A stretch of DNA of 64,000 nt from Pusillimonas sp. T2 (GCF_002236805.1 NZ_NIQA01000001.1:434001-498000), one strand, 5' to 3'. Shown: positions 1-9,004, numbered from the stretch's first letter. Made by a program: numbers and translations. Notes: generated by a model from the letters alone, not told the origin.

Positions 1-1560
1 ACTATCGTAAAAATTTTCGTCCCAAAAGATGCCGCTGCACTTGCCGTTGGCGCCGACGCCGTCGCCAACACCATCCAGGCCGAGGCTGACCGCCGTGGCA
101 TCAACATCGAACTGGTGCGCAACGGCTCGCGTGGCCTGCTCTGGCTCGAAACCCTGGCCGAAGTCGAGACCCCGCAAGGCCGCGTTGCATTCGGCCCTGT
201 CGAAGCCGACGATGTCGCCGGGCTGTTTGACGCCGGCTGGCATCTGGGCCAGCGCGATCATGCCCTTTGTCATGGCCTGACAGAAGACATACCCTACCTC
301 AAAAACCAGCAGCGTCTTACTTTTGCACGCGTGGGCATTACCGACCCGCTCAGTTTGTCAGACTACCAGGCGCACGGCGGCTTCGAAGGCCTCAAGCGCG
401 CCATAACCATGACACCGGCTGAAATCGTAGAAGAGGTCACGCAATCAGGTCTTCGCGGCCGTGGCGGTGCGGCCTTCCCTACCGGCATCAAATGGAAAAC
501 GGTGCTCAACACCCCGGCTGACCAAAAATACATTGCCTGTAACGCCGACGAAGGCGATTCGGGCACGTTCTCCGATCGCATGATCATGGAAGGAGACCCC
601 TATACCCTTATCGAGGGCATGACTATTGCCGGCCTGGCGGTCGGAGCAACCCGGGGCTATATCTACCTGCGTTCCGAATACCCCCACGCGGCGGCAGCAC
701 TGAACAGCGCCATCGACAACGCGCGCGCCGTCGGCTGGCTGGGCCACGATATTGGCGGCAGCGGTCACCACTTCGACCTCGAAGTGCGCATCGGTGCCGG
801 CGCCTACATTTGCGGCGAAGAGACCTCCATGCTTGAAAGCCTTGAAGGCAAGCGTGGGCTAGTTCGCGCCAAGCCGCCTCTGCCCGCCATCAAGGGCCTG
901 TTCGGCAAACCCACCGTCATCAACAACGTTATTTCGTTGGCCACGGTACCCATCATTCTGGCCAAAGGCGCCAACTACTATCGCGACTTCGGCATGGGCC
1001 GCTCCATGGGCACGTTGCCCTTCCAGCTGGCAGGCAACCTCAAGCAAGGCGGCTTGGTCGAGCGTGCGTTTGGCATTACTTTGCGCGAACTGCTTTATGA
1101 CTTCGGCGGTGGCAGCGCCAGTGGGCGGCCGCTCAAAGCCGTTCAGGTCGGAGGTCCGCTGGGTGCCTACCTGCCCGAATCGCAATGGGACGTCCCCCTC
1201 GATTACGAAGCCTACATCGGCATATCGGCCATGGTCGGCCACGGCGGCCTGGTCGCCTTCGACGATACGGCCGATATGTCTCAACTGGCCGAATACGCCA
1301 TGGAATTCTGTGCTGTCGAATCGTGCGGCAAATGCACCCCGTGCCGTATTGGCGCCGTACGCGGCACCGAGGTCATACAAAAAATCCGGGCCAACCACCA
1401 GCGCGAACAGCAAGTACACCTGCTACGCGACCTGTGCGACACCATGCTGGGCGGGTCACTCTGTGCCCTGGGCGGCATGACACCCTACCCTGTCCTTTCG
1501 GCGCTAAACCATTTCCCGGAAGACTTTGGCCTCGACGCAACTGCGCCTGCCAACCCCTGA
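1..1560 (+). CDS. fdsB: NAD-dependent formate dehydrogenase, beta (NADH/FMN) subunit, 5' partial
   Basis: Diaphorase subunit of the soluble molybdenum formate dehydrogenase: it passes electrons from formate oxidation through FMN to NAD+. The reading frame is open from base 1, so the true start lies just outside; 519 residues are visible, close to the family's usual size of about 520, so only a few residues are missing. An N-terminal thioredoxin-like [2Fe-2S] region is followed by a NuoF-like core with the glycine-rich nucleotide loop GRGG (visible residues 153-156) and CNADEGD (from 180). Cysteines 442, 445, 448 (CGKCTPC) and 488 are the expected [4Fe-4S] ligands. It is 14 bp upstream of fdsA. 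The gamma subunit fdsG is expected immediately upstream, outside the window. An internal ATG at 115 is too late to be the start because conserved residues precede it. Confidence 0.95.
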   Translation, partial: TIVKIFVPKDAAALAVGADAVANTIQAEADRRGINIELVRNGSRGLLWLETLAEVETPQGRVAFGPVEADDVAGLFDAGWHLGQRDHALCHGLTEDIPYLKNQQRLTFARVGITDPLSLSDYQAHGGFEGLKRAITMTPAEIVEEVTQSGLRGRGGAAFPTGIKWKTVLNTPADQKYIACNADEGDSGTFSDRMIMEGDPYTLIEGMTIAGLAVGATRGYIYLRSEYPHAAAALNSAIDNARAVGWLGHDIGGSGHHFDLEVRIGAGAYICGEETSMLESLEGKRGLVRAKPPLPAIKGLFGKPTVINNVISLATVPIILAKGANYYRDFGMGRSMGTLPFQLAGNLKQGGLVERAFGITLRELLYDFGGGSASGRPLKAVQVGGPLGAYLPESQWDVPLDYEAYIGISAMVGHGGLVAFDDTADMSQLAEYAMEFCAVESCGKCTPCRIGAVRGTEVIQKIRANHQREQQVHLLRDLCDTMLGGSLCALGGMTPYPVLSALNHFPEDFGLDATAPANP

Positions 1561-1574
1561 TACCGGAGCCAATC

Positions 1575-4445
1575 ATGCTAGAAACCATTGCCAAACGCGA
1601 CCGTGACTTCGGCACACCCGCCCGGGTCAGCACCCAACTGGTCAACCTCACTATCGACGGCCAGACCATTCAGGTACCCGAAGGTACCTCAGTCATGCGT
1701 GCCGCCGCCGAAATGGGCATCAACATTCCCAAACTGTGCGCCACTGATTCGCTCGAAGCCTTTGGCTCATGCCGCTTGTGTCTGGTACACATCGAAGGCC
1801 GACGCGGCTTCCCCGCGTCGTGCACCACGCCCGTCGAAGAAGGCATGGTGGTCATCACCGAAAACAAAAAGCTCAACGACATGCGTCGCAACGTCATGGA
1901 GCTGTACATTTCAGATCACCCGCTCGACTGCCTGACCTGCCCCGCCAACGGCGACTGCGAACTGCAAGACATGGCCGGCGTTGTGGGCCTGCGTAATGTC
2001 CGTTACGGCTACGACGGCGCCAATCACTTAAACGACGCAACCGACGCCTCGAACCCGTATTTTGCCTACGACCCCTCGAAGTGCATTGTCTGCAGCCGCT
2101 GCGTACGCGCGTGCGAAGACATCCAGGGCACGTTTGCGCTCACTATCGATAGCAAAGGGTTCGAATCACGCATTACCGCCGGCCAGAAAGACACTTTCTT
2201 GGAATCCGACTGCGTGTCTTGCGGGGCCTGTGTGCAAGCTTGCCCAACGTCTTCGCTCATGGAAAAAACCGTGATCATGATGGGGCAACCCGAGCACTCG
2301 GTAGTAACAACCTGCGCCTACTGCGGCGTAGGCTGTGCCTTCAAGGCCGACATGAAAGGTCAGGAAGTCGTTCGGATGGTGCCCTGGAAAGACGGCAAAG
2401 CCAATCGCGGCCACTCATGCGTTAAAGGCCGTTTCGCGTGGGGTTACGCAACGCACAAAGACCGCGTTCTCAAGCCCATGATTCGCGAGAAGATCACCGA
2501 CCCCTGGCGCGAAGTCAGCTGGGAAGAGGCCATTGGCTACGCGGCATCGCAAATTCGCCGCATCCAGAACCAGTACGGCCGCGACTCGGTCGGCGGCATT
2601 ACATCGTCGCGCTGCACCAACGAAGAAACCTACCTGGTCCAAAAACTGGTGCGAGCCGCCTTTGGCACCAACAACGTCGACACGTGCGCGCGCGTCTGCC
2701 ACTCGCCCACCGGTTATGGCCTTAAGACCACGCTGGGCGAATCGGCCGGCACACAAACCTTCGACTCGGTCATGCACACGGACGTCGTCATCGTAATGGG
2801 CGCCAACCCCAGCGCGGCGCACCCAGTGTTTGCCTCGCGCCTGAAAAGCCGTCTGCGTCAGGGCGCCAAACTTATTGTCATCGACCCTCGCACCATCGAG
2901 CTGGTCAGCTCGCCGCACATCAAGGCCGACTACCACCTGCCGGTTCGGCCGGGCACCAACACCGCCCTGCTCACGTCAATGGCACACGTTATTGCCACCG
3001 AAAACCTCATCGACGAAGCCTTTGTTGCCGAGCGTTGCGAGACCAAGGCCTTCAACGAATGGCGTGAGTTTGTGTCGCGCCCCGAAAACTCGCCCGAGGC
3101 TATGGCCGAGATCACTGGGGTCAATGCCGACGACTTGCGCGGCGCGGCCCGCCTGTTCGCCACGCACGGTAACGGTTCCATTTACTATGGTCTGGGCGTG
3201 ACAGAACACAGCCAGGGCTCCACTACCGTCATGGCCATTGCCAACCTGGCCATGGCCACCGGCAATATCGGCCGCGAAGGCGTGGGCGTCAACCCGCTGC
3301 GCGGACAAAACAACGTGCAGGGCTCGTGTGATATGGGCTCATTCCCTCACGAGCTGCCGGGCTACCGCCATGTGTCCGACGACACAGTACGGCGCCAGTT
3401 CGAACAGGCCTGGGGCGTTACCATTCAGCCCGAACCCGGTCTGCGCATTCCCAACATGTTCGATGCCGCCCTCAGCGGGTCATTCAAGGCACTGTATTGT
3501 CAGGGTGAAGACATCGTCCAGTCAGACCCCAACACCCAGCACGTGACTGCGGCCCTCAGTGCGATGGAATGCATCATCGTCCAGGATATTTTCCTGAATG
3601 AAACTGCCAAGTACGCCCATGTGTTCCTGCCGGGTTCGTCATTCCTGGAGAAAGACGGCACGTTCACCAATGCCGAGCGTCGTATTTCACGGGTACGTCA
3701 GGTCATGGAACCCCAGGCCGGCCTGGCCGACTGGGAAGCCACCTGCGCATTGTCCAATGCGCTGGGCTACCCCATGAACTACAAACACCCCAGCGAAATC
3801 ATGGACGAAATCGCCAGCCTGACGCCGACATTTACGGGCGTTTCGTTCAAACGGATCGACGAGCTGGGCGGCAGTGTTCAATGGCCCTGCAACGAAGACG
3901 CCCCCGAGGGCACCCCCATCATGCACATCGACCAGTTCGTGCGCGGCAAGGGCAAATTCGTCATTACCCAGTATGTGCCCAGCGACGAGCGTAGTACGCG
4001 CAAGTTCCCGCTGCTGCTCACGACAGGGCGTATTTTGTCTCAGTACAACGTGGGCGCCCAAACCCGACGCACCGATAACGTCATGTGGCACCACGAAGAC
4101 GTGCTCGAAATTCACCCCCACGATGCGGAAGAACGCGGCATTAATGTGGGCGACTGGGTTGCCGTTCAAAGCCGGTCGGGCGAAACGGCCTTGCGCGCCG
4201 AAATCACCGACCGGGTGCAGCCTGGTGTGGTTTACACCACTTTCCACCACCCCGAGTCGGGCGCCAACGTTGTTACCACCGACAGCTCTGACTGGGCCAC
4301 CGATTGCCCCGAGTACAAGGTTACCGCAGTGCAAGTGCGCCGGGTAACCCAACCGTCCGACTGGCAGACCCACTGGACGCGCTTTACCGACATGCAGCAC
4401 GACCTGCTTGAAAAGCGTATCAAAGAACCTGCGCCTTCAAACTGA
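1575..4445 (+). CDS. fdsA: NAD-dependent formate dehydrogenase, alpha (catalytic molybdenum) subunit
   Basis: Catalytic subunit (956 aa) oxidising formate to CO2 at a bis-MGD molybdenum centre. In order: an N-terminal [2Fe-2S] ferredoxin domain (first Cys at residue 55), a His-Cys3 motif (H115, C119, C122, C128), two ferredoxin-type [4Fe-4S] motifs (CIVCSRC and CVSCGAC), then the molybdopterin domain with its own [4Fe-4S] ligands C247, C250, C254 and C282. The likely molybdenum ligand is Cys375 in ARVCHSPT, the place of selenocysteine 140 in E. coli FdhF, so this is a cysteine enzyme. The C-terminal part is a molybdopterin dinucleotide-binding fold. The ATG at 1575 was chosen over an in-frame upstream extension from 1185 because that extension lies inside fdsB; a GGAGCC ribosome site precedes 1575. 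Confidence 0.96.
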   Translation: MLETIAKRDRDFGTPARVSTQLVNLTIDGQTIQVPEGTSVMRAAAEMGINIPKLCATDSLEAFGSCRLCLVHIEGRRGFPASCTTPVEEGMVVITENKKLNDMRRNVMELYISDHPLDCLTCPANGDCELQDMAGVVGLRNVRYGYDGANHLNDATDASNPYFAYDPSKCIVCSRCVRACEDIQGTFALTIDSKGFESRITAGQKDTFLESDCVSCGACVQACPTSSLMEKTVIMMGQPEHSVVTTCAYCGVGCAFKADMKGQEVVRMVPWKDGKANRGHSCVKGRFAWGYATHKDRVLKPMIREKITDPWREVSWEEAIGYAASQIRRIQNQYGRDSVGGITSSRCTNEETYLVQKLVRAAFGTNNVDTCARVCHSPTGYGLKTTLGESAGTQTFDSVMHTDVVIVMGANPSAAHPVFASRLKSRLRQGAKLIVIDPRTIELVSSPHIKADYHLPVRPGTNTALLTSMAHVIATENLIDEAFVAERCETKAFNEWREFVSRPENSPEAMAEITGVNADDLRGAARLFATHGNGSIYYGLGVTEHSQGSTTVMAIANLAMATGNIGREGVGVNPLRGQNNVQGSCDMGSFPHELPGYRHVSDDTVRRQFEQAWGVTIQPEPGLRIPNMFDAALSGSFKALYCQGEDIVQSDPNTQHVTAALSAMECIIVQDIFLNETAKYAHVFLPGSSFLEKDGTFTNAERRISRVRQVMEPQAGLADWEATCALSNALGYPMNYKHPSEIMDEIASLTPTFTGVSFKRIDELGGSVQWPCNEDAPEGTPIMHIDQFVRGKGKFVITQYVPSDERSTRKFPLLLTTGRILSQYNVGAQTRRTDNVMWHHEDVLEIHPHDAEERGINVGDWVAVQSRSGETALRAEITDRVQPGVVYTTFHHPESGANVVTTDSSDWATDCPEYKVTAVQVRRVTQPSDWQTHWTRFTDMQHDLLEKRIKEPAPSN

Positions 4446-4456
4446 TCGTCTCCCGC

Positions 4457-5332
4457 ATGACCCATCCGGCCTCGACACCCGCATCCCCCATCACCGGTGC
4501 CCCCGCACCGGCGACGGGCGGTGGGGTGTCGTCTACCGTATGGCGATACAGCGCCGGCGCAGCCGAACTGCACGCCGAAACCGATGTCCTCGCCAACGAA
4601 ATGGCTATTGCGCTGGAATACAACGGTATCAGCCATGCCACCGTGCTGGCCACACCGCTAAACCTCGAAGACCTGGCCTATGGGTTTTCGCTGACCGAAG
4701 GCATTATCCGTCGGCCAGCAGACATCTACGACATCGAAACACGCGAACAAGACAACGGCATCGTCATTCAGGTCACCATTGCATCGGCTTGCATCAACGA
4801 GCTTAAGCAAAGACGCCGCAACCTGGCTGGGCGCACCGGCTGCGGCCTGTGCGGCCTGGAAAGCCTGGGCGATGTCGAAAGAAAGCTGCCCGCCCTACCC
4901 AACCCCAGTACACGCATCAGCCCCAGGGCTGTGTTGGCTGCTGCGGGCCGCCTGCGCGACAGCCAGCCTGTCCACGCTCAAACCGGCGCCACACACGCCG
5001 CCGCCTGGGCCGACGCGCAAGGGCAACTGCTATCTGTCCGAGAAGACGTTGGCCGTCATAATGCGTTCGACAAACTCATCGGTCATCTGGCCAAGCAAGG
5101 CCAAGAGACAACCGACGGTTTTGCCGTCATTTCAAGCCGTGCCAGCTTCGAAATGGTTCAGAAAGCTGCCGCAGCCGGCATCGGCACCGTTGTGGCGGTA
5201 TCGGCGCCCACACACTACGCCACTCAAATGGCGCACAACCTGAATGTTTTACTCGTGGGCTTTACCCGGCAAAATAGCTTTACCGTATACGCCCACCCCG
5301 AATATCTTTCCAGCGAAGGAAGCCCCTCGTGA
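4457..5332 (+). CDS. fdhD: Formate dehydrogenase accessory sulfurtransferase FdhD
   Basis: FdhD (291 aa) transfers sulfur from a cysteine desulfurase to the molybdenum cofactor, making formate dehydrogenase active. The mobile-loop cysteine pair is visible as Cys129 and Cys132 in RTGCGLCG, and the conserved REDVGRHNA segment and the C-terminal substrate-binding half are present. Residues 1-25 are rich in Pro, Ala and Thr and look unstructured. It starts 11 bp after fdsA and its stop overlaps the GTG start of fdsD, so it is translated with the enzyme it matures. In fds operons this gene is also called fdsC. Confidence 0.93.
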   Translation: MTHPASTPASPITGAPAPATGGGVSSTVWRYSAGAAELHAETDVLANEMAIALEYNGISHATVLATPLNLEDLAYGFSLTEGIIRRPADIYDIETREQDNGIVIQVTIASACINELKQRRRNLAGRTGCGLCGLESLGDVERKLPALPNPSTRISPRAVLAAAGRLRDSQPVHAQTGATHAAAWADAQGQLLSVREDVGRHNAFDKLIGHLAKQGQETTDGFAVISSRASFEMVQKAAAAGIGTVVAVSAPTHYATQMAHNLNVLLVGFTRQNSFTVYAHPEYLSSEGSPS

Positions 5333-5592
5333 ACAATATCGACCACTTGATCAAACTGGCCAACCGGATTGGCGACTTCTTCAATGCCATGCCCGACCGC
5401 GCCGAGGGCATTGAAGGGGTAACCAACCATATCCAGAAATTCTGGGAACCGCGCATGCGTAAAGCATTGCTCGACTATCTGGCAGCCCACCCCGATGGCA
5501 AAACCCCGAACATCGAACTGAACGCCATTGCGCTTGAGGCCCTGACTCAGCATCGCGACCGCTTGATGCCCAAGACAGCCACAACGGCCTGA
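5329..5592 (+). CDS. fdsD: NAD-dependent formate dehydrogenase delta subunit
   Basis: Small (87 aa) subunit or chaperone of the fds formate dehydrogenase, typically last in the operon. It starts with HLIKLANRIGDFF and carries the family's helical WEPRMRKALLDYL segment near residues 40-52. GTG start overlaps the fdhD stop by four bases (GTGA), indicating translational coupling. No cofactor-binding motif is visible; the family is thought to stabilise the complex or help cofactor insertion. The call rests on both sequence pattern and position. Confidence 0.9.
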   Translation: MNNIDHLIKLANRIGDFFNAMPDRAEGIEGVTNHIQKFWEPRMRKALLDYLAAHPDGKTPNIELNAIALEALTQHRDRLMPKTATTA

Positions 5593-5618
5593 TACCCACC
5601 CAACAACAGATATAAAAA

Positions 5619-5658
5619 TGCCGCTTGTGCCCGTACAACACGGAACACACAAGCGGCA
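5619..5658 (-). terminator. Intrinsic terminator downstream of the universal stress gene
   Basis: Perfect 11-bp inverted repeat (5619-5629 with 5648-5658, TGCCGCTTGTG and its complement), with an additional inner CCGT/ACGG pairing. Read on the minus strand it is followed by TTTTTATA, the U-tract of an intrinsic terminator, so it should stop transcripts of the usp gene about 50 nt past its stop codon. No T-run follows on the plus strand, though the hairpin may still slow the fds transcript. Confidence 0.8.
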
Positions 5659-5708
5659 ACACCCTAAGTGCCAGCCCCTGATACAAGCGGTACCGGCAAG
5701 CCGATGGG

Positions 5709-6170
5709 TTATTTATCTTCTTTGACGCGATACACCAGCACCGCTGTTTTAGCCAGGCTGAGCACCTTGGCCGTCACGCTGCCCAGCAGCAAACGCGACA
5801 AACCACTACGGCCGTGACTGCCAATAAAAATTAGATCGCAACCATTTTCTTCAGCAGCCTGGACCACGCCGTCGGCCACATTGAAATTGGTCGTGGCCAC
5901 TTTACTGACTTTTACACCAGCAGTGTCAGCGCGATCGGCGACCGCCTGCAAGTATTTTTCAGCCTGTTCAGCTACCGTTTTGTCGTAATCTTCGTCGGTA
6001 ATGGCATAGGCTGCAGCCATGCCATCGAACCCGACCGTCGCCGCGAAAGGTTGCGATACATGCAATGCCACCACTTCAGCACCAATTTCTTTGGCGAAAC
6101 ATACACCCTTGTTGGCCGCCTGTGCCGAAAGTGCAGAGCCGTCGGTGGGGATAAGAATTTTCTTGAACAT
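5709..6170 (-). CDS. Universal stress protein, UspA family
   Basis: Single-domain Usp protein (153 aa) of the ATP-binding type. It begins with MFKKILIPTDGS, and near the C-terminus has the nucleotide-binding pattern G-x2-G-x9-G-S (GSHGRSGLSRLLLGS), followed by the usual V-L-V-Y-R ending. Such proteins are cytoplasmic and induced by starvation, redox or energy stress. It stands alone between a convergent formate dehydrogenase operon and a DUF442 gene. An AAAGG ribosome site precedes the ATG. Confidence 0.92.
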   Translation of the reverse strand: MFKKILIPTDGSALSAQAANKGVCFAKEIGAEVVALHVSQPFAATVGFDGMAAAYAITDEDYDKTVAEQAEKYLQAVADRADTAGVKVSKVATTNFNVADGVVQAAEENGCDLIFIGSHGRSGLSRLLLGSVTAKVLSLAKTAVLVYRVKEDK

Positions 6171-6265
6171 GGGTTGAGCCTTTTACAGGGGTTAATGTAG
6201 GTACACCATGGTACGAACGGACGTAAAAAAAATAAAGTCGGGATTCTGCCGTAATTTGCGTTGAA

Positions 6266-6604
6266 TCAAGAGTTCGCGGCGCGAAACAGATTGGTGCAGC
6301 GGGCACCACTACGACAATAAGCCAATACAGGGCCGGGCAATGTATTAAGCAGTTCGGCGAAGCGGGAAACATCGTCGACTGTAATGGCGCCACTAACGAC
6401 AGGTTGATACTCTACCTGCAAACCCGCCGCTTTTGCCGCAGCGATAACGTCGGCCGAAGTGGGCTGATCGGGGCCGCCTTCAAAATCGGGACGATTGATA
6501 ATGACGCTTTTGTAGCCGGCTGCAGCAACAGCCGCCATGTCTTCGGGCGCCAACTGCGGAGCGACCGAAAAATTGTTGGTAAGGGGGTTAACAGGTACAG
6601 CCAT
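6266..6604 (-). CDS. DUF442 / TIGR01244-type sulfurtransferase- or phosphatase-like protein
   Basis: Protein of 112 aa of the DUF442 family, which has a dual-specificity-phosphatase-like fold and is often found next to, or fused to, Blh-type beta-lactamase-like persulfide dioxygenases. The P-loop-like active site CRSGARC lies near the C-terminus, after the family's hallmark VIINRPDFEG. The ATG at 6604 (MAVPVN) is preferred over the longer in-frame ATG at 6640 because GGAG sits just upstream of it. No sulfide-oxidation partner is present in the window, so the substrate is unknown. Confidence 0.85.
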   Translation of the reverse strand: MAVPVNPLTNNFSVAPQLAPEDMAAVAAAGYKSVIINRPDFEGGPDQPTSADVIAAAKAAGLQVEYQPVVSGAITVDDVSRFAELLNTLPGPVLAYCRSGARCTNLFRAANS

Positions 6605-6670
6605 TTTGTTTGCTCCGTCTGACAGCAGCAGCGTACCCACGCCGCTAAAAATGAATATTCGCCTTCCAGT

Positions 6671-7504
6671 TTACACCTGCACACGCACGCCGTAACGCGT
6701 CAATGCATCGGCAAATACCGGACCGCTCAACAACTTGAATTCGGCATTGCGTTGCGGGTCAGTGCGCGTATCGCCTGCATCGGCCTGTTCGGGGTGACAC
6801 ATCATGACATCGCCCGACTGGGCCACCGACACCCACGCCTCGAGCCAACGCCCGTAAGCGGCCTCCCCACCCTGAAAGTCGTAGGCACCCAGGAAACGCG
6901 CGTTGGTGTCAAAGCCGCTTTCGTGAGCCAGCCTGACCAGTGCACCCGCGCCCAAGGCCTGAATGACGCGCGCCTTAAAACGCAAGCGAGCCGGCATAGC
7001 GGGTTGCGATCGCATTTGGGTGCTGCGCAGCCAAAACCCAGGTATGTTTGCGTACCTGCGCGATAACTCGAACACCAGTTCGTCGCGAATTTGCGGTAGT
7101 TGGTGCACATGTAAATGGCCATCAGCGTAATCTGGCGCCTGCCCCATCACCGCTTCAAAGCGATCAAGCTGGCGTACGATTTGCGCCCGCACAGCAGCCA
7201 CATCAAGACGATACAGATACGCATCGCGAATAAGCGCCTTTAACGGTTGATGCAGGCCAGGCTGCCCCAAGTCGTCGGTGAAATTAAGGTGCAGCCCTTT
7301 TTGTACCCGTTGGGCAAGCAAAGCCGCCGCGCCTTGCGCGAAGTAAGGGCCATCAACCAGACAACTGGTTGCACTCAAACGCCCCGCATCAGCCAAAGCC
7401 AATATGGCGCGATTGGCCGCGGGGTTCATGCCGAAGTCGTCGGCGCATACAATGAGCGGTTTCTGGTCGCACTTGCCGGCCTGCTTGTCTTGCGAACTTG
7501 TCAT
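6671..7504 (-). CDS. YdjC/ChbG/HpnK-family carbohydrate deacetylase (NaxD/LgmB-like)
   Basis: Metal-dependent N-deacetylase of the YdjC superfamily (277 aa from the chosen start). CADDFGM near residues 19-25 supplies the metal-binding aspartate pair, and DGHLHVHQLP carries the conserved histidines. Homologues remove acetyl groups from diacetylchitobiose, hopanoid head groups or undecaprenyl-phosphate hexosamines (NaxD in Francisella, LgmB in Bordetella). The neighbouring GtrA-type flippase and GT2 enzyme favour the lipid-linked hexosamine role. The ATG at 7504 is used because conserved sequence begins soon after it; a longer in-frame start at 7624 would run through the divergent gtrA gene. 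Its start codon overlaps that of the opposite-strand gene. Confidence 0.82.
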   Translation of the reverse strand: MTSSQDKQAGKCDQKPLIVCADDFGMNPAANRAILALADAGRLSATSCLVDGPYFAQGAAALLAQRVQKGLHLNFTDDLGQPGLHQPLKALIRDAYLYRLDVAAVRAQIVRQLDRFEAVMGQAPDYADGHLHVHQLPQIRDELVFELSRRYANIPGFWLRSTQMRSQPAMPARLRFKARVIQALGAGALVRLAHESGFDTNARFLGAYDFQGGEAAYGRWLEAWVSVAQSGDVMMCHPEQADAGDTRTDPQRNAEFKLLSGPVFADALTRYGVRVQV

Positions 7505-7910
7505 GCAAAAATTAATGGGCCAGGTGGCCTGGTTTGTATTAGTGGGCTGTACTGCCGCGGCAACCCATTGGCTGGTCGTCGTGGCCACGGTATCGTTACT
7601 GGGGCTGGCCCCGTTGCTAGCCAACGTAGCTGGTTGGCTGATTGCATTTTGTGTATCGTTTGCCGGGCACTATACCCTGACTTTCAAGCACCAGGGGGCA
7701 CCACTTGGCCAGGCACTGCGCCGTTTCTTTGCGGTATCGGCGGTTGGCTTTGGTGTTAACGAAGCAGCTTATGCCCTGCTGCTGCACACCACACCAATAC
7801 GTTACGACGTACTGCTGGCCCTGATTTTGATTGCAATCGCCGTCTTGACCTTTGTTGCCGGCCGGTTCTGGGCTTTCAGACAAGCGCCCCAGAAAAAACA
7901 TACAGCTTAA
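7503..7910 (+). CDS. GtrA-like membrane protein (putative lipid-linked sugar flippase)
   Basis: Protein of 135 aa with four predicted membrane helices, typical of the GtrA family, thought to flip undecaprenyl-phosphate-linked sugars across the inner membrane. The family pattern GxxATxxHW (GCTAAATHW) is near the N-terminus, and the F-x-GRFWAF motif ends the last helix. It faces the minus-strand GT2 gene convergently and the deacetylase divergently; GtrA and GT2 proteins usually work as pairs. The start could be ATG 7503 or ATG 7515 (MGQVAWF); neither has a clear ribosome site. Confidence 0.83.
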   Translation: MQKLMGQVAWFVLVGCTAAATHWLVVVATVSLLGLAPLLANVAGWLIAFCVSFAGHYTLTFKHQGAPLGQALRRFFAVSAVGFGVNEAAYALLLHTTPIRYDVLLALILIAIAVLTFVAGRFWAFRQAPQKKHTA

Positions 7911-7938
7911 GCCCCCGCGACAATCGTCGTTGCCGTCG

Positions 7939-8934
7939 TCAAGACTCGCGAGCCCCACGCTTAACTTCGTTGACGGGTTCGACACCCGACGACGCGAGCC
8001 CATGACCATGACGCTTGCGCACAATGTACACGGGGCGATTCTTGACCTCGCCAAAAATACGCCCGATATATTCGCCCAGCACGCCCACCGACACCAAGTT
8101 AATGCCGGCAAAAAACAAAATAACCGTCGCCAGCGTCGTAAACCCTTGCACCGGGTCACCAAACAACAAATGCTTGATCACCGTGAAAGCGCCAAAGGCA
8201 AACGCCAGCAAAGAAATGACAAAGCCCGCAACGCTTAACACGCGTAGCGGCCAGGTTGTGAATGCCGTCAGGCCGTCGATGGCGAACCCGAACAACTTGA
8301 AAGGTTTAAAAGTGCTTGTACCGTGCAGGCGTTCGGGTGGGTGATAGTAAAAAGGCTCGGCCTTGAAACCTACCCAGGCAAACAACCCTTTCATGAAACG
8401 ATTGCGTTCAGGCAGCATCAGCAAGGCATCGACCACCGAACGATCCATCAGCCGAAAGTCTCCCGCGTTCTCGGGCACACGCACGCCACCGGGCGTGCGC
8501 ATCAGCTGATAAAACAATTTGGTGCCGATACGTTTAAAGGCCGATTCGTCGTGGCGGCTGGCACGCACGCCATAAACCATATCGGCACCGGCCTCCCAGC
8601 GCGCCAGCATTTCGGGGATGAGTGCCGGCGGATGTTGCAGGTCGGCATCCATACTGACCACTACTTGGCCTTGCGCCGCCTCGAGCCCGGCACTAAGCGC
8701 GTTTTCTTTACCAAAGTTGCGCGACAGCTGAAGGTAAACGATTTCGGGGTGTGCCGCCGCCAGCCGGTTGACCAGCTCAGGCGTTGCGTCGGTGCTGCCA
8801 TCGTCGACCACAATAATCTCGTAGCGCGGCGCCATCTTTTTAAGTACAGTGATCAGGCCGGGAAGCAGCACCCCAAGGTTGGCGTGTTCATTCAGGCAGG
8901 GTACAACACAACTAATGGACTCGAGGCTCGACAT
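7939..8934 (-). CDS. GT2-family polyprenyl-phosphate glycosyltransferase (GtrB/ArnC/LgmA-like)
   Basis: DPM1-like GT2 enzyme (331 aa) that loads a sugar onto undecaprenyl phosphate at the cytoplasmic face. N-terminal CVVPCLNE and VDDGSTDAT form the nucleotide-sugar site; SMDADLQHPP is the metal-binding DxD region. Two C-terminal membrane helices (about residues 230-290) anchor it, as in GtrB and ArnC. With the adjacent flippase and deacetylase it could make a lipid-linked hexosamine for envelope modification; the sugar itself cannot be read from sequence. Confidence 0.88.
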   Translation of the reverse strand: MSSLESISCVVPCLNEHANLGVLLPGLITVLKKMAPRYEIIVVDDGSTDATPELVNRLAAAHPEIVYLQLSRNFGKENALSAGLEAAQGQVVVSMDADLQHPPALIPEMLARWEAGADMVYGVRASRHDESAFKRIGTKLFYQLMRTPGGVRVPENAGDFRLMDRSVVDALLMLPERNRFMKGLFAWVGFKAEPFYYHPPERLHGTSTFKPFKLFGFAIDGLTAFTTWPLRVLSVAGFVISLLAFAFGAFTVIKHLLFGDPVQGFTTLATVILFFAGINLVSVGVLGEYIGRIFGEVKNRPVYIVRKRHGHGLASSGVEPVNEVKRGARES

Positions 8935-9004
8935 AATCTGAAAAATGACAATACTGCGCTGGTCAAACGGCCAGTTTACAGTTTATTGATTCCGGAAAAA
9001 ACTA

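Noticed and set aside
1185-1574. In-frame upstream extension of fdsA by 130 residues
   Set aside because: It lies within fdsB in another frame and lacks family similarity; ATG 1575 has a ribosome site and starts the known N-terminus.
2150-2175. tRNA T-loop-like GGTTCGAATC
   Set aside because: It is inside fdsA; no acceptor or anticodon stems can be formed around it.
3687-4400. Minus-strand ORF of 237 residues
   Set aside because: It is entirely antisense to fdsA and shows no recognisable motif; a shadow of GC-rich coding sequence.
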